Part shown: in pieces, positions 10,261-23,249 of the stretch
Layout of the letters: each line of letters starts with the position of its first letter
How positions within the stretch are numbered: the first letter of the stretch is position 1
Assembly (NCBI RefSeq): GCF_019455385.1
Contig: NZ_JACOFR010000008.1
Location: 62,001-126,000, forward strand
Source of the DNA: Bradyrhizobium sp. BR 10289
Lineage (GTDB): Bacteria; Pseudomonadota; Alphaproteobacteria; Rhizobiales; Xanthobacteraceae
Length of the DNA: 64,000 bases
Reading direction: 5' to 3'
The notes under the pieces: generated by a model
Database searches by the model: none
What the model was told of the DNA's origin: nothing
What the model saw: only the letters and a program-made list of their open reading frames with translations
Made by a program: the position numbers and the translations under genes

Positions 10261-10674
10261 TTACTCCGCAATGCGCTCGACGAAGCGCGTCTTGATCGGC
10301 AGCTTGGCGGCCGCCAGCGTCAGCGCTTCGCGCGCCGTCTGGGTGTTCACGCCGTCGATCTCGAACAGTACCCGGCCCGGCTTGACGCGCGCCACCCACA
10401 GTTCCGGCGAACCCTTGCCGGAGCCCATGCGGACTTCGGCCGGCTTCTTCGACACCGGAAGATCGGGGAACACGCGGATCCAGACGCGGCCGGCGCGCTT
10501 CATGTGACGGGTCAGCGCGCGGCGAGCGGCTTCGATCTGGCGCGCGGTGACGCGCTCCGGCTCGGTCGCCTTCAGGCCGAACTGGCCGAACGCCAACGTC
10601 GCGCCCGACGACGCAACGCCGTGGATACGGCCCTTATGCGCCTTCCGGAACTTCGTTTTCTTAGGTTGCATCAT
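10261..10674 (-). CDS. rplP: 50S ribosomal protein L16
   Basis: 137-residue protein that contacts the A-site tRNA near the peptidyl transferase centre. It shows [14 protein letters not shown], the [17 protein letters not shown] block and the [15 protein letters not shown] loop. It lies between rpsC (30 bp) and rpmC. Confidence 0.98.
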   Translation of the reverse strand: MMQPKKTKFRKAHKGRIHGVASSGATLAFGQFGLKATEPERVTARQIEAARRALTRHMKRAGRVWIRVFPDLPVSKKPAEVRMGSGKGSPELWVARVKPGRVLFEIDGVNTQTAREALTLAAAKLPIKTRFVERIAE

Positions 10675-10704
10675 GGCTTCAAGCCCTCAAATTCTCGACG
10701 CGGA

Positions 10705-11430
<726 letters not shown>

Positions 11431-11447
11431 CGTGTTCTCCTGCGCCC

Positions 11448-11834
11448 TTAAGCGGCGGCTTCAGCTTCGACCTGACGAACGATGATCGTCAGCTGCGAAA
11501 ACGGTTTGTAGACACGGCCCGAGCGGCCACGGCCGCGGGCGGCGAAGCGCTTCATCACGAGGCCGTTGCCGACGAAGGCCTGCGCCACGACGAGATCGTC
11601 GACGTCGAGGTCGTGGTTGTTCTCGGCGTTGGCGATCGCCGATTCCAGGCACTTCTTCACGTCGACCGCGATCCGCTTGCGCGAGAACTGCAGGTCGGCG
11701 AGCGCAGCGGCCGCCTTCCGGCCGCGAATGAGCTGGGCGACCAGGTTCAGCTTCTGCGGGCTCACCCGCAGCATGCGGGCGACCGCCTTGGCCTCGTTCT
11801 CGGCGAGGCTCCGTTCGCGCTTGGGTTTGCTCAT
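11448..11834 (-). CDS. rplV: 50S ribosomal protein L22
   Basis: 128-residue protein with the long beta-hairpin that lines the exit tunnel. Seen motifs are [20 protein letters not shown] and the hairpin [22 protein letters not shown], where macrolide-resistance changes arise in other bacteria; no insertion or deletion is apparent. It lies 10 bp after rpsS. Confidence 0.97.
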
Positions 11835-11844
11835 CGTTTAATCC

Positions 11845-12123
11845 TCAAGCCTTCTTGGCTTTCTTGTCGCCGGAGTGGCCATGGAAGGTCCGGGTCGGCG
11901 AGAACTCGCCGAACTTGTGACCCACCATTTCCTCGTTGACGGCCACCGGCACGTGCTTCTGACCGTTGTAGACGCCGAAGGTCAGGCCGACGAACTGCGG
12001 CAGGATCGTCGAGCGACGGCTCCAGATCTTGATGACGTCGTGACGGCCGGACGCACGGGCGGCATCTGCCTTCTTGAGCAGAGAACCCTCGACGAACGGG
12101 CCTTTCCAGACTGAACGAACCAT
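11845..12123 (-). CDS. rpsS: 30S ribosomal protein S19
   Basis: 92-residue head protein. It begins [20 protein letters not shown] and has the conserved [21 protein letters not shown] and [14 protein letters not shown] segments. It follows rplB by 12 bp and precedes rplV by 10 bp. Confidence 0.98.
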   Translation of the reverse strand: MVRSVWKGPFVEGSLLKKADAARASGRHDVIKIWSRRSTILPQFVGLTFGVYNGQKHVPVAVNEEMVGHKFGEFSPTRTFHGHSGDKKAKKA

Positions 12124-12135
12124 GTCCGGCGTTCC

Positions 12136-12969
12136 TTACTTCTTCCGCTTGTGGCGGCTTAGGAGAATGAATTTGTTGGTCGACTTGTTGGTGCGGGTCT
12201 TCTTGCCCTTGGTCGGCTTGCCCCACGGGGTGACCGGGTGACGACCACCGGACGTACGACCTTCACCACCGCCATGCGGATGGTCGATCGGGTTCATCGC
12301 GACACCGCGGTTGTGCGGGCGACGGCCCATCCAACGCTTGCGACCGGCCTTGCCGATCGAGGTGTTCATATGATCCGGGTTCGACACCGCGCCGATCGTG
12401 CCACGGCAACGGCCGTGCACCAGGCGCTGCTCGCCCGAGTTCAGGCGGATGATGACGTAGTCCTGGTCGCGGCCGACGAGCTGGGCGTAGGTGCCGGCGG
12501 AACGGGCGAGCTGGCCGCCCTTCCCGATCTTGACCTCGATGTTGTGGATGATCGTGCCGACCGGCATGTTGCCGAGCGGCATGACGTTGCCCGGCTTCAC
12601 GTCGACATAGTTGCCGGCGACGATGGTGTCACCCACGGCCAGGCGCTGCGGCGCCAGGATGTAGGCCTGCTCGCCGTCCTGATACTTGATCAGGGCGATG
12701 AAGCCGGTGCGGTTCGGATCGTATTCCAGCCGCTCGACGGTCGCGGGAACGTCGATCTTCTCGCGCTTGAAGTCGACGGTGCGCAGCGTCTGCTTGTGAC
12801 CGCCGCCGCGGAAGCGCACGGTGATGCGGCCGGTGTTGTTGCGGCCACCCGAGGACTTCTTGCCCTCGGTGAGCGCCTTCAGCGGCTTGCCCTTGTAGAG
12901 GGCCGAACGATCGACCATGACCAGCTGGCGCTGGCCCGGCGTCGTGGGATTGAATGTCTTCAGTGCCAT
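12136..12969 (-). CDS. rplB: 50S ribosomal protein L2
   Basis: 277-residue primary 23S rRNA binder needed for subunit joining and peptidyl transfer. It starts [17 protein letters not shown] and has the conserved [14 protein letters not shown] block near the C-terminus, including the functionally important histidine. The basic C-terminal tail ends LLSRHKRKK. Confidence 0.98.
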   Translation of the reverse strand: MALKTFNPTTPGQRQLVMVDRSALYKGKPLKALTEGKKSSGGRNNTGRITVRFRGGGHKQTLRTVDFKREKIDVPATVERLEYDPNRTGFIALIKYQDGEQAYILAPQRLAVGDTIVAGNYVDVKPGNVMPLGNMPVGTIIHNIEVKIGKGGQLARSAGTYAQLVGRDQDYVIIRLNSGEQRLVHGRCRGTIGAVSNPDHMNTSIGKAGRKRWMGRRPHNRGVAMNPIDHPHGGGEGRTSGGRHPVTPWGKPTKGKKTRTNKSTNKFILLSRHKRKK

Positions 12970-12981
12970 CGTCGTACGACC

Positions 12982-13284
12982 TTACAGACCGGTGGTGACG
13001 TCGATCCGGTGGCCCTCTTCGAGGGTCACGATCGCGCGCTTGCTGTTCGACTGCGAACCGAGATTGCCGCGGAAGACCTTGACCTTGCCCTTGCGGACCA
13101 GCGTGTTGACGCTCTTGACCTTGACGTCGAACAGCTTCTCGATCGCTTCCTTGATCTGCGGCTTGGTGGCCTTGGCAGCCACCTTGAACAGCACCTTGTT
13201 GTGCTCCGAAGCGATCGTCGCCTTTTCGGTCACGACCGGCGACAGGATCACGTCGTAGTGGCGAGGCTCGATGTTCTTGCTCAT
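12982..13284 (-). CDS. rplW: 50S ribosomal protein L23
   Basis: 100-residue tunnel-exit protein that docks trigger factor and the signal recognition particle. It has [14 protein letters not shown] and [18 protein letters not shown]. The ATG overlaps the rplD stop codon by 4 bp (ATGA), indicating coupled translation. Confidence 0.97.
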   Translation of the reverse strand: MSKNIEPRHYDVILSPVVTEKATIASEHNKVLFKVAAKATKPQIKEAIEKLFDVKVKSVNTLVRKGKVKVFRGNLGSQSNSKRAIVTLEEGHRIDVTTGL

Positions 13285-13901
13285 TTGAAGCGCGCCTCCA
13301 GCGCATCGATGGCGGCCTTGGTCAGAACGAGCTTCTGACGGCGCAGGATGTCATAGACGTTGATGCCCTGGATCGGCAGCACGTCCATGTTCGGGATGTT
13401 GCGGGCCGCAGCGGCGAAGCCGTTGTTGAGCTCGGCGCCGTCGATGATCAGGGCGTTGGTGAGCCCCAGGCCCGAGAAGTGACCGAGCAGCGCCTTGGTC
13501 TTGGCGGCTTCCAGCGCGGCCTTCTCGATCACGACGAGATCGCCGTCCTTGGCCTTGGCCGAGAGCGCATGCTTGAGAGCGAGCGCACGGACCTTCTTCG
13601 GCAGGTCGGTGGCGTGCGAACGCACCACCGGACCGAAGGCACGGCCACCGCCACGGAACTGCGGCACGCGGGCCGAGCCGTGACGAGCACCGCCGGTGCC
13701 CTTCTGCTTGTACATCTTCTTGCCGGTGCGCCAAATCTCGGCGCGGCCCTTGGCCTTGTGGGTGCCGGCCTGGCGCTTGTTGAGCTGCCACTGCACGCAG
13801 CGCGCGATGATGTCTTCGCGCGGCTCGAGACCGAAAATGGCGTCGGACAGCTGGACGGAGCCGGCTTCCTTACCTTCGAGGGTGGTGACCTTCAATTCCA
13901 T
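13281..13901 (-). CDS. rplD: 50S ribosomal protein L4
   Basis: 206-residue protein whose extended loop forms the tunnel constriction with L22. The ATG at 13901 gives [16 protein letters not shown]. The loop [20 protein letters not shown] is intact. In E. coli L4 represses the S10 operon; no leader could be assigned here. The gene starts one base after the rplC stop and ends overlapping rplW. Confidence 0.97.
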   Translation of the reverse strand: MELKVTTLEGKEAGSVQLSDAIFGLEPREDIIARCVQWQLNKRQAGTHKAKGRAEIWRTGKKMYKQKGTGGARHGSARVPQFRGGGRAFGPVVRSHATDLPKKVRALALKHALSAKAKDGDLVVIEKAALEAAKTKALLGHFSGLGLTNALIIDGAELNNGFAAAARNIPNMDVLPIQGINVYDILRRQKLVLTKAAIDALEARFK

Positions 13902-13902
13902 C

Positions 13903-14622
13903 TCACGCCTCCTGCGCAGCCGGAGCGGCTTCAGCGGCTTCGTCGCCAGCAACCTTGAACTTGCCGGGCTTCGGAGCTTCCTTCGGCAGCGGCTTCTTGA
14001 CGGCGTCACGCACGCGGATCCAGCCGCCCTTGGAGCCGGGAACGGCGCCTTCGACGAGGATCAGGCCGCGCTCGACATCGGTCTGGACGACGCGGAGGTT
14101 GAGCGTGGTGATGCGGTCGACACCCATGTGACCGGGCATCTTCTTGTTCTTCCAGGTCTTGCCGGGGTCCTGACGGCCACCGGTCGAACCGATCGAACGG
14201 TGCGAGATCGACACGCCGTGCGTGGCGCGCAGACCGCCGAAGTTCCAGCGCTTCATACCGCCGGCGAAGCCCTTACCGACCGAGGTGCCGGTGACGTCGA
14301 CGAACTGGCCGACGACGAAGTGATCGGCCTGGATCTCGGCGCCGACCGGGATCATGGCATCCGCGGTGACGCGGAATTCCTCGACCCGGCGCTTCGGCTC
14401 GACCTTGGCGACCGCGAACTGGCCGCGCTCGGCCTTGGGCATGTAAACGGTCTTGCGGGCGCCAGAACCGAGCTGGAGCGCGACGTAACCGTTCTTCTCT
14501 TCGGTGCGGTGGCCTACGACCTGGCAATTGCCGAGCTTCAGCACGGTCACGGGGATATGTTCGCCGGCCTCCGTAAAGACCCGCGTCATCCCGACCTTTT
14601 GTGCGATCACTCCGGAGCGCAT
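13903..14622 (-). CDS. rplC: 50S ribosomal protein L3
   Basis: 239-residue protein that reaches the peptidyl transferase centre. It begins [20 protein letters not shown] and has the loop [21 protein letters not shown] and the [23 protein letters not shown] block. An Ala/Glu-rich tail of about 15 residues follows the conserved core. Confidence 0.98.
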   Translation of the reverse strand: MRSGVIAQKVGMTRVFTEAGEHIPVTVLKLGNCQVVGHRTEEKNGYVALQLGSGARKTVYMPKAERGQFAVAKVEPKRRVEEFRVTADAMIPVGAEIQADHFVVGQFVDVTGTSVGKGFAGGMKRWNFGGLRATHGVSISHRSIGSTGGRQDPGKTWKNKKMPGHMGVDRITTLNLRVVQTDVERGLILVEGAVPGSKGGWIRVRDAVKKPLPKEAPKPGKFKVAGDEAAEAAPAAQEA

Positions 14623-14673
14623 CGGCTTGCTTCCTGTTCTCTTTGTCCGCTGACGCGAACGGGATCCAAAATC

Positions 14674-14982
14674 TTAGAGCTTGATCTCGACGTCGACACC
14701 GGCGGCCAGGTCGAGCTTCATCAAAGCATCGACGGTCTGCGGGGTCGGATCGACGATGTCGAGCAGGCGCTTGTGAGTGCGCATCTCGAACTGCTCGCGG
14801 CTCTTCTTGTCGACGTGGGGCGAACGGTTGACGGTGAACTTCTCGATGCGGGTGGGCAGCGGAATGGGTCCGCGGACCTGCGCGCCGGTGCGCTTCGCCG
14901 TGTTCACGATCTCGCGGGTCGACGTATCGAGGATACGATGGTCGAACGCCTTGAGACGGATACGAATGTTTTGGCCGTTCAT
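14674..14982 (-). CDS. rpsJ: 30S ribosomal protein S10 (NusE)
   Basis: 102-residue head protein that also serves as NusE in transcription antitermination with NusB. It starts [19 protein letters not shown] and has [29 protein letters not shown]. First gene of the S10 operon, separated from tuf by 81 bp that contain a palindromic repeat. Confidence 0.98.
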
Positions 14983-15006
14983 TGCCGTGGTCTCTCTTCA
15001 GTGGGT

Positions 15007-15046
15007 GGCGAATAGCGAATAGCGAATGTCACCATTCGCTACTCGC
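15007..15046. repeat. Palindromic REP-like element between rpsJ and tuf
   Basis: Direct iterations of the octamer GCGAATAG (15008-15026) lead into a hairpin with arms 15,015-15,028 and 15,033-15,046, one mismatch and a 4-base loop. It shares its unit with the element at 2124-2171. It lies in the only sizeable gap between the str and S10 gene groups and could mark an mRNA processing point. Confidence 0.6.
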
Positions 15047-15063
15047 CGTCCCTATTCTCGTAA

Positions 15064-16254
<1,191 letters not shown>

Positions 16255-16294
16255 TTGACTCTCCGTTCAATCGTCAGCTTTCAACCGACGACAA

Positions 16295-18367
16295 TCAGGC
16301 AAACTTCTTCTGGACTTCTGCCGACACGTTGGCCGGCGCTTCTGCGTAGTGGTCGAACTGCATGGTGAAGGTCGCGCGGCCCTGGCTCATCGAGCGCAGG
16401 TTGTTCACGTAACCGAACATGTTCATGAGCGGCACCATCGCGTTGATGACGTTGGCATTGCCGCGCATGTCCTGACCCTGGATCTGACCGCGCCGGGAAT
16501 TCAGGTCGCCGATGACCGAGCCGGTGTAGTCTTCCGGGGTCACCACTTCGACCTTCATGATCGGCTCGAGCAGGACGGACTTGCCCTTCTGCAGCGCCTC
16601 GCGGAATGCAGCACGCGCAGCGATTTCGAAGGCGAGCGCCGACGAGTCGACGTCGTGATACTTGCCGTCGACCAGCGAGACCTTGACGTCGACCACGGGG
16701 AAGCCCGCGACCACGCCGGAGCTCATCACGCTGTTGAGGCCCTTTTCGACGCCGGGGATGTATTCCTTCGGAACCGCACCGCCGACGATCTTGGACTCGA
16801 ACTCGTAGCCCTTGCCGGGCTCGTTCGGCTCGACCACGATCGACACTTCCGCGAACTGACCGGTACCGCCGGTCTGCTTCTTGTGGGTGTACTTGACCTC
16901 GGCCTTCTGGGTGACGCGCTCACGGAACGCAACCTGCGGCGCGCCGATGTTGGCGTCGACCTTGTAGGTACGCTTGAGGATGTCGACCTTGATGTCGAGA
17001 TGGAGTTCGCCCATGCCCTTGAGGATGGTCTGGCCGGACTCCTGGTCGGTCGACACGCGGAAGGACGGATCCTCCGCGGCGAGCTTGGCCAGCGCCACGC
17101 CCAGTTTCTCCTGGTCGGCCTTGGACTTCGGCTCGATCGCGATCTCGATGACCGGCTCGGGGAATTCCATCTTCTCCAGGATCACCGGCTTGTCGGGATC
17201 GCACAGCGTGTCACCGGTGCGCGCTTCCTTCAGGCCGGCCAGCGCGACGATGTCGCCGGCATAGGCTTCCTTGATGTCCTCGCGGTTGTTCGCATGCATC
17301 AACAGCATGCGCCCGATGCGCTCCTTCTTCTCGCGGGTCGAGTTCACGACGCCGGTGCCGCTCTGGAGAACGCCGGAGTAGATGCGGCAGAAGGTGATGG
17401 TGCCGACGAACGGGTCGTCCATGATCTTGAACGCGAGCAGAGCCAGCGGCTCCTTGTCGTCCGCCTTGCGCACGACTTCGTTGCCGGCATCGTCGGTGCC
17501 CTTGATCGCGGGCACGTCGATCGGCGACGGCAGATAGTCGACGACGGCGTCGAGCAGCGGCTGCACGCCCTTGTTCTTGAAGGCCGAGCCGCACAGCACG
17601 GGATAAAAGGCACCGGTCAGCACCGCCTTGCGGAGCAGCTTCTTGAGGGTCGCCTCGTCCGGCTCGTTGCCGTCGAGATAGGCGGCCATGGCGTCGTCGT
17701 CGAGCTCGACGGCGGCTTCCACCATCTTCTCGCGGTATTCCTTGGCCTGGTCGACCATGTCTTCCGGAATGTCGACATAGTCGAACTTCGCGCCGAGCGA
17801 CTCGTCGTTCCAGACGATGCCCTTCATCTTCACGAGGTCGACGAGACCCTTGAAGTTGTTCTCGGCACCGATCGGAAGCTGGATCGCGATCGGCTTGGCG
17901 CCGAGGCGATCGACGATGTCGGACAGGCACTTGAAGAAGTCGGCGCCGGTCTTGTCCATCTTGTTGGCGAAGACGATGCGCGGAACCTTGTACTTGTCGC
18001 CCTGGCGCCAGACGGTCTCGGTCTGGGGCTCGACGCCCTGGTTCGAGTCGAGCACGCAGACGGCGCCGTCGAGCACGCGCAGCGAACGCTCGACTTCGAT
18101 GGTGAAGTCGACGTGGCCGGGGGTGTCGATGATGTTCAGGCGCTTGCCGGCCCAGAAGGCGGTGGTCGCAGCCGAGGTGATCGTGATGCCACGCTCCTGC
18201 TCCTGCTCCATCCAATCCATCGTCGCGGCACCTTCGTGCACTTCGCCGATTTTGTGGCTCTTGCCGGTGTAATAGAGGATGCGCTCGGTCGTCGTGGTCT
18301 TGCCGGCGTCGATATGCGCCATGATACCGAAGTTACGGTAGTCTTCGATGGCATGTTGGCGGGGCAT
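16295..18367 (-). CDS. fusA: Translation elongation factor G
   Basis: 690-residue ribosomal translocase GTPase. Seen motifs are [31 protein letters not shown] and [10 protein letters not shown], followed by domains II to V with [20 protein letters not shown] near the end. Its place between rpsG and tuf is the normal str-operon order. Confidence 0.99.
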   Translation of the reverse strand: MPRQHAIEDYRNFGIMAHIDAGKTTTTERILYYTGKSHKIGEVHEGAATMDWMEQEQERGITITSAATTAFWAGKRLNIIDTPGHVDFTIEVERSLRVLDGAVCVLDSNQGVEPQTETVWRQGDKYKVPRIVFANKMDKTGADFFKCLSDIVDRLGAKPIAIQLPIGAENNFKGLVDLVKMKGIVWNDESLGAKFDYVDIPEDMVDQAKEYREKMVEAAVELDDDAMAAYLDGNEPDEATLKKLLRKAVLTGAFYPVLCGSAFKNKGVQPLLDAVVDYLPSPIDVPAIKGTDDAGNEVVRKADDKEPLALLAFKIMDDPFVGTITFCRIYSGVLQSGTGVVNSTREKKERIGRMLLMHANNREDIKEAYAGDIVALAGLKEARTGDTLCDPDKPVILEKMEFPEPVIEIAIEPKSKADQEKLGVALAKLAAEDPSFRVSTDQESGQTILKGMGELHLDIKVDILKRTYKVDANIGAPQVAFRERVTQKAEVKYTHKKQTGGTGQFAEVSIVVEPNEPGKGYEFESKIVGGAVPKEYIPGVEKGLNSVMSSGVVAGFPVVDVKVSLVDGKYHDVDSSALAFEIAARAAFREALQKGKSVLLEPIMKVEVVTPEDYTGSVIGDLNSRRGQIQGQDMRGNANVINAMVPLMNMFGYVNNLRSMSQGRATFTMQFDHYAEAPANVSAEVQKKFA

Positions 18368-18400
18368 GGGGTGTTCCTTGCGGGTCCGTTTGTTTCGCCG

Positions 18401-18886
<486 letters not shown>

Positions 18887-19258
18887 TTACTTCGGACGCT
18901 TGGCGCCGTACTTCGAACGACGCTGCTTACGGTTCTTGACGCCCTGGGTATCCAGAACGCCGCGGAGGATGTGGTAGCGCACGCCGGGCAAGTCCTTGAC
19001 GCGGCCGCCGCGGATCATGACCACCGAGTGCTCCTGGAGGTTATGGCCCTCGCCGGGGATGTAGCCGATCACCTCGAAGCCGTTGGTCAGGCGCACCTTG
19101 GCGACCTTACGAAGCGCCGAGTTCGGCTTCTTCGGGGTCGTCGTATAGACGCGGGTGCAAACACCACGCTTCTGCGGCGACTGCTGCAGCGCCGGCACCT
19201 TCTTGCGCGACTTCTGCACTTCACGCGGTTGAGCGATCAGCTGGTTGATCGTCGGCAT
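18887..19258 (-). CDS. rpsL: 30S ribosomal protein S12
   Basis: 123-residue decoding-centre protein. The ATG at 19258 gives [15 protein letters not shown]; the extension to 19372 is not conserved. Lys43 ([11 protein letters not shown]) and Lys88 ([10 protein letters not shown]) are present, the wild-type residues at the classic streptomycin-resistance positions, and Asp89 is the residue that is methylthiolated in other bacteria. First gene of the str group here; the 668 bp upstream should contain its promoter. Confidence 0.98.
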   Translation of the reverse strand: MPTINQLIAQPREVQKSRKKVPALQQSPQKRGVCTRVYTTTPKKPNSALRKVAKVRLTNGFEVIGYIPGEGHNLQEHSVVMIRGGRVKDLPGVRYHILRGVLDTQGVKNRKQRRSKYGAKRPK

Positions 19259-19926
19259 CCTGGCCTTACCCTTTGTTATCGCAGCCCCTTCCGGGCCTGC
19301 TGTCTTGCCGCGGCCCGTTGCCGGGACCACAAAATTCTTTCGAGCTGTCCGCCCGACCGGATCGCCCTGCACGGATCAATCCGCACAAAGCGAAATCGCG
19401 CCATCCGCTCCATCACCGAGCGGAAAGCGCTTCGACGCCACAGAGGACCGCAGTCTCAAGGCCGGTCAGCATCGCTGCGGCCCGCATACTGAGGTCATGC
19501 ATCCGAATTCGATCTCAAGAGAACAAGCTCAAGAGAACTAGAATCGCACTGGCATTGCCTAGCTATGATCGACAGCGTCTGAGCGGCATTCGTCGAGGTT
19601 GGTGCCTGCCAGACAATCCCAAAAGGATCAGGCAGGTGGTCCGTACCGACGTTGGCGATGCTCACCGCCTGTCGTTAAGTGAGGCGCTTTCTATAAGCGA
19701 GAATCGGTCAAGTCAAGGTGAAACGACAGTCACAAACCGCTTCTGGCGCCTGTCGAAATTGCCCGCTCGCTGCTCGCATCGCGCCTGCCTGATGTGGGCA
19801 CGCCGGGCCCGTTCCGCTACCGCGGCGCCCTATTTTCACCCGGATGAAATATACTTTTATATCGCCTGCTAAGGCTTTTTTTCCTGTTGATGCGTCAATC
19901 TGCCCCCTTCGGCAGAGATTGGCGCC
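19259..19926. other. Intergenic region upstream of rpsL and of the flavin oxidoreductase gene
   Basis: 668 bp between two divergent genes. No convincing gene is seen: short frames here lack ribosome-binding sites and family signals. The block should hold the leftward rpsL promoter and the rightward oxidoreductase promoter. Near the right end there is an A+T-rich tract (19,848-19,882) with the -10-like hexamer TATACT at 19,850-19,855 but no clear -35. A 10-base direct repeat, TCAAGAGAAC, occurs at about 19,513 and 19,528. Confidence 0.5.
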
Positions 19927-21177
19927 ATGCGGTACACCGACATTGCCATTATCGGCGGGGGATTGTCCGGCTCGACCGCCGCCGCAATGCTTGGCCGCGC
20001 CGGCATTTCGACGGTGCTGATCGATCCGCATGAGCGCTATCCGGCGGATTTTCGAGTCGAGAAACTCAGCGGCCAGGTGCAGGTCGAGCGATTCCTGAAG
20101 ACCGGAATCGGAGAATCGGTGCTGCGCCGCGCGACCTTCGTGGGCGAGAACTGGATCGCGCGCTTTGGCCATCTGCTCGACAAGGCGCCAAGCCGGCAGT
20201 TCAACATCCTCTACGATTCCCTGGTTAACGCTGTCCGCGACGAGATCCCTGCCGGCGTCGAACGCATCTGCGCCAAGGCCGTCGCGGTCGAGACCAGCCC
20301 GGAGCGGCAGAGGGTCACGCTTTCCAACGACGAGACGATCTCGGCCCGCCTGGTCGTGCTCGCCAATGGGCTCAATGTCGGTCTGCGCCACCAGCTCGGC
20401 ATCGCGCGCAAGATCGTCAGCACCTGTCATTCGATCTCGATCGGCTTCGATGTGGTGCCGGCCGGGCGGACTTCGTTCGACTTCCCGGCTCTGACCTACT
20501 TTTCGGAGCGGCCGAGCGACCGCCTTGCCTACATCACGCTGTTTCCGGTTGGCACCCGGATGCGGGCCAATCTGTTCGTCTATCGCAGCTTCGACGATCC
20601 CTGGCTGCGCGAGCTGCGCCGGGCTCCGGCCGAGACGCTGAACGCCGCCCTGCCCCGGCTCAAGCGCATCACCGGCGCCTTCGACATTCCCGGCGACATC
20701 AAGATTCGCCCGGTCGATCTCTATGTGAACGACGCTGGCGATCTGCCCGGCCTGGTGCTGGTGGGCGACGCCTTCGCGACCTCCTGCCCCGCTGCCGGCA
20801 CCGGTTGCGACAAGGTCTTCACCGACGTCGAGCGGCTCTGCAATGTCTACATCCCCGCGTGGCTTGCCTCCGACGGGATGGATGCGAGCAAGGTCGCCGG
20901 CTTCTACGCCGATCCGGTCAAGCGGGAGTGCGACGAATGGGCGGCGGCGAAGGCGTTCGACTTCCGCTCGGTGTCGACCGCGACAAGTCCCTACTGGACG
21001 GCACAGCGCTGGGCGCGCTTCATCGCCTGGTCGGTTCAGGGCTTTCTGCGACGGCTTGGAGGAGCGGTTCATCTGGAGCCGAACTTCCTCGGTCACTCCT
21101 CCTCGTCGTCCTCGTCCTCATCATCCTCGAGGTCGTCTTCATCCTCATCGTCGTCGTCGCTGTCGTCGTCGGCCTGA
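19927..21177 (+). CDS. FAD-dependent oxidoreductase (flavin monooxygenase-like) with poly-Ser tail
   Basis: 416-residue flavoprotein. The N-terminal Rossmann motif GGGLSG is at residues 10-15 and the second FAD motif GDAFATSCPAAGTG starts at residue 280, the layout of UbiH/PHBH-like monooxygenases and related halogenases or reductases. The substrate is not evident. No halogenase-type WxWxIP motif is seen. Residues 391-416 are almost all Ser and are encoded by DNA that, read on the other strand, encodes the acidic tail of the adjacent exporter. It converges with that exporter gene and overlaps it by 85 bp. It is oriented against the surrounding ribosomal genes. Confidence 0.75.
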   Translation: MRYTDIAIIGGGLSGSTAAAMLGRAGISTVLIDPHERYPADFRVEKLSGQVQVERFLKTGIGESVLRRATFVGENWIARFGHLLDKAPSRQFNILYDSLVNAVRDEIPAGVERICAKAVAVETSPERQRVTLSNDETISARLVVLANGLNVGLRHQLGIARKIVSTCHSISIGFDVVPAGRTSFDFPALTYFSERPSDRLAYITLFPVGTRMRANLFVYRSFDDPWLRELRRAPAETLNAALPRLKRITGAFDIPGDIKIRPVDLYVNDAGDLPGLVLVGDAFATSCPAAGTGCDKVFTDVERLCNVYIPAWLASDGMDASKVAGFYADPVKRECDEWAAAKAFDFRSVSTATSPYWTAQRWARFIAWSVQGFLRRLGGAVHLEPNFLGHSSSSSSSSSSSRSSSSSSSSSLSSSA

Positions 21178-23117
21178 GCGACGCCGCCATGCGGCTGGTG
21201 GATCTGGTCGTTCCACAGCTTGCGATAGGTGCCGTTCTTCGCCAGCAGCTCGGCATGCGAGCCGCGCTCGATCGCCCTGCCCCCTGAAATCACGATGATC
21301 TCGTCCATCTCGACCACCGAAGTCAGGCGGTGGGTCGACCAGATCATGGTGCGGCCCTTGGCGACCTTGAGCAGGGTGCGGTTGATGGCGGCTTCCGTGG
21401 TCTGGTCCAGCGCCGAGGTCGCTTCGTCCAGCAGCAGCACCGACGGGTTGCGGATGATCGCGCGCGCGATGGCGATGCGCTGGCGCTGGCCGCCCGACAG
21501 CGTGTCGCCGCGCTCGCCGACGGGCGTGTCGTAGCGCTGCGGCAAGCTCATGATGTAGCGGTGGATCTCGGCCTTCTTGGCGGCCTCCTCCACCTCGGCA
21601 TCGGTCGCGCCTTCCTTGCCGAGCCGGATGTTCTCGCGGATCGACATGTTGAACAGCATGTTCTCCTGGAACACCACCGCCATGCTCCGGCGCAGCGAAT
21701 CCAGCGTCACCTTGCGCACGTCGACGCCGTCGATGGTGACGCGACCCTCGTCGGGCACATAAAGCCGCAGGATCAGATTGAGCAGCGTGCTCTTGCCGGA
21801 CCCGGAGGGACCGACGATGGCAATGCGCTTGCCGACGTTGAGCTTGAGGCTGAGATTGTCCAGCACAGGCGTCTGGCTGTTCTCGTACTGGAAGGTGACG
21901 TGGTCGAAGGTGATGTCGTTGGTGATGCGCGGCAGATCGGGCGCGCCGGGCCGGTCGGCGCCGCGCGTCGGCTCGTCCAGCAGCTCCTGCATGTGCCGGA
22001 TCGCGGCGGCCGAGGAGATCGACACCGGGATGAAATGCATCACATGGGCGATGTTGTAGGAGACCTCCCAGAACGCGCTCTCGAAGGTGACGAAGGTGCC
22101 GATGGTGATCTGGCCCTTGGTCGCCAGATAAGCGCCGATCGCGAGCACGACGAGGTGCAGCAGCAACACCGAGATCGTGACCGTGCGCTCCACCATCGTC
22201 GACAGGAAGCCGGCATTCGCGATCTTGTGGCGGGTTTCGTCGTTGCGGAAGCGGAAGAAGCCGAACATTTTGCGCTGCAGGCTGAACGCCTTGATCACCG
22301 CCTGCGCGGCGACGTTCTCCTGCACCATGCCGAGCAGCGCGCTTTCGTTCTGCTTCTGCTCGTAATTGGCCTGCACCGCTTTCGGGGTGAGGATGCGCGG
22401 GCCGATCAGCGTGATCGGGAACACCAGCAGCGCGACCACGGCGAGCTGCCAGTTCAGGAATACCATCAGGATGATGCCGGCGATTAGCTCGAGAAACGGC
22501 AGCGCGGCGCTGTTGGCGAAGGTCTTGACCGAGCCTTCGAACGCCGAGAGGTCGACGGAAAAGCGCGACAGGATCTCGCCGCGCCTGGTGCGGCCGAAAT
22601 AGGCCGCCGGCAGCTCCTGGACATGCTCGAACAGGCGCCTGCGCACGTCGGAGATGATGCAGGCCGCGAGCCGCGCGTCCCAGCGCTCGTACCAGACCGC
22701 GATGATCGAGGTGAGGATGCCGGCGACGGCGAGCACGCCGAGGATCTTGTAGAGGGCCTGGAAGTCTTCCTCGCCGAGCGCGTCGTCGATCAGATATTTC
22801 AGGCTGAGCGGCATGATGACGTTGAACAACGTCTCGACGCAGACGCCGAACGCCACGAAGGACAGCATCCGCTTGTAGTTGGCGAGGAACGGCTTGACGA
22901 AACCGAGGATGGTTGCGAGCGCGCCGGCGGCCTCGCGCGCGGTGAAGACGACGAGATCCTCGTCCTCATCATCGTCGTCATCGAGCTCCAGCTCGTCATC
23001 CTCCTCCTCGTCGTCGTCCTCGAGGTCCGGCTTGGCGGGCGCAAGCTTATCCTCGAGCTCGGCGGCCTCTTCGGCAGCAAGCTTCTGTTTGTCGGGCGGG
23101 AGGGGCTTGGACGCCAT
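21093..23117 (-). CDS. ABC exporter (fused membrane and ATPase domains) with acidic termini
   Basis: 674-residue half-transporter of the exporter type. A soluble N-terminal part holds an Asp/Glu block (31-54); six or so membrane helices lie between about 85 and 370; the ATPase domain has Walker A 436-444, Q-loop Gln484, LSGGQ at 540-544, Walker B ending Asp564-Glu565 and switch His596. The last 25 residues (650-674) are nearly all Asp or Glu. It probably works as a homodimer exporting a lipid or small molecule. It lies 132 bp downstream of the oxidase-methyltransferase gene, in the same direction, so the two may form an operon. Confidence 0.85.
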   Translation of the reverse strand: MASKPLPPDKQKLAAEEAAELEDKLAPAKPDLEDDDEEEDDELELDDDDDEDEDLVVFTAREAAGALATILGFVKPFLANYKRMLSFVAFGVCVETLFNVIMPLSLKYLIDDALGEEDFQALYKILGVLAVAGILTSIIAVWYERWDARLAACIISDVRRRLFEHVQELPAAYFGRTRRGEILSRFSVDLSAFEGSVKTFANSAALPFLELIAGIILMVFLNWQLAVVALLVFPITLIGPRILTPKAVQANYEQKQNESALLGMVQENVAAQAVIKAFSLQRKMFGFFRFRNDETRHKIANAGFLSTMVERTVTISVLLLHLVVLAIGAYLATKGQITIGTFVTFESAFWEVSYNIAHVMHFIPVSISSAAAIRHMQELLDEPTRGADRPGAPDLPRITNDITFDHVTFQYENSQTPVLDNLSLKLNVGKRIAIVGPSGSGKSTLLNLILRLYVPDEGRVTIDGVDVRKVTLDSLRRSMAVVFQENMLFNMSIRENIRLGKEGATDAEVEEAAKKAEIHRYIMSLPQRYDTPVGERGDTLSGGQRQRIAIARAIIRNPSVLLLDEATSALDQTTEAAINRTLLKVAKGRTMIWSTHRLTSVVEMDEIIVISGGRAIERGSHAELLAKNGTYRKLWNDQIHQPHGGVAQADDDSDDDDEDEDDLEDDEDEDDEEE

Positions 23118-23249
23118 GAAACCAACCGATGCTGACGGCCGGCATGACCGCGGAGAAAACAGGAATAGCGGCGACCGCTATTGCACTGATTCTATGCGAT
23201 CAGAATGAATTCGGCAAAGCAATTGGCGAAGCCGATCCGCTGCCTCGGG

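Noticed and set aside
19259..19926. Short plus-strand frames upstream of the flavin oxidoreductase gene
   Set aside because: No ribosome-binding sites, no family signal, and overlap with the region expected to hold the rpsL promoter.
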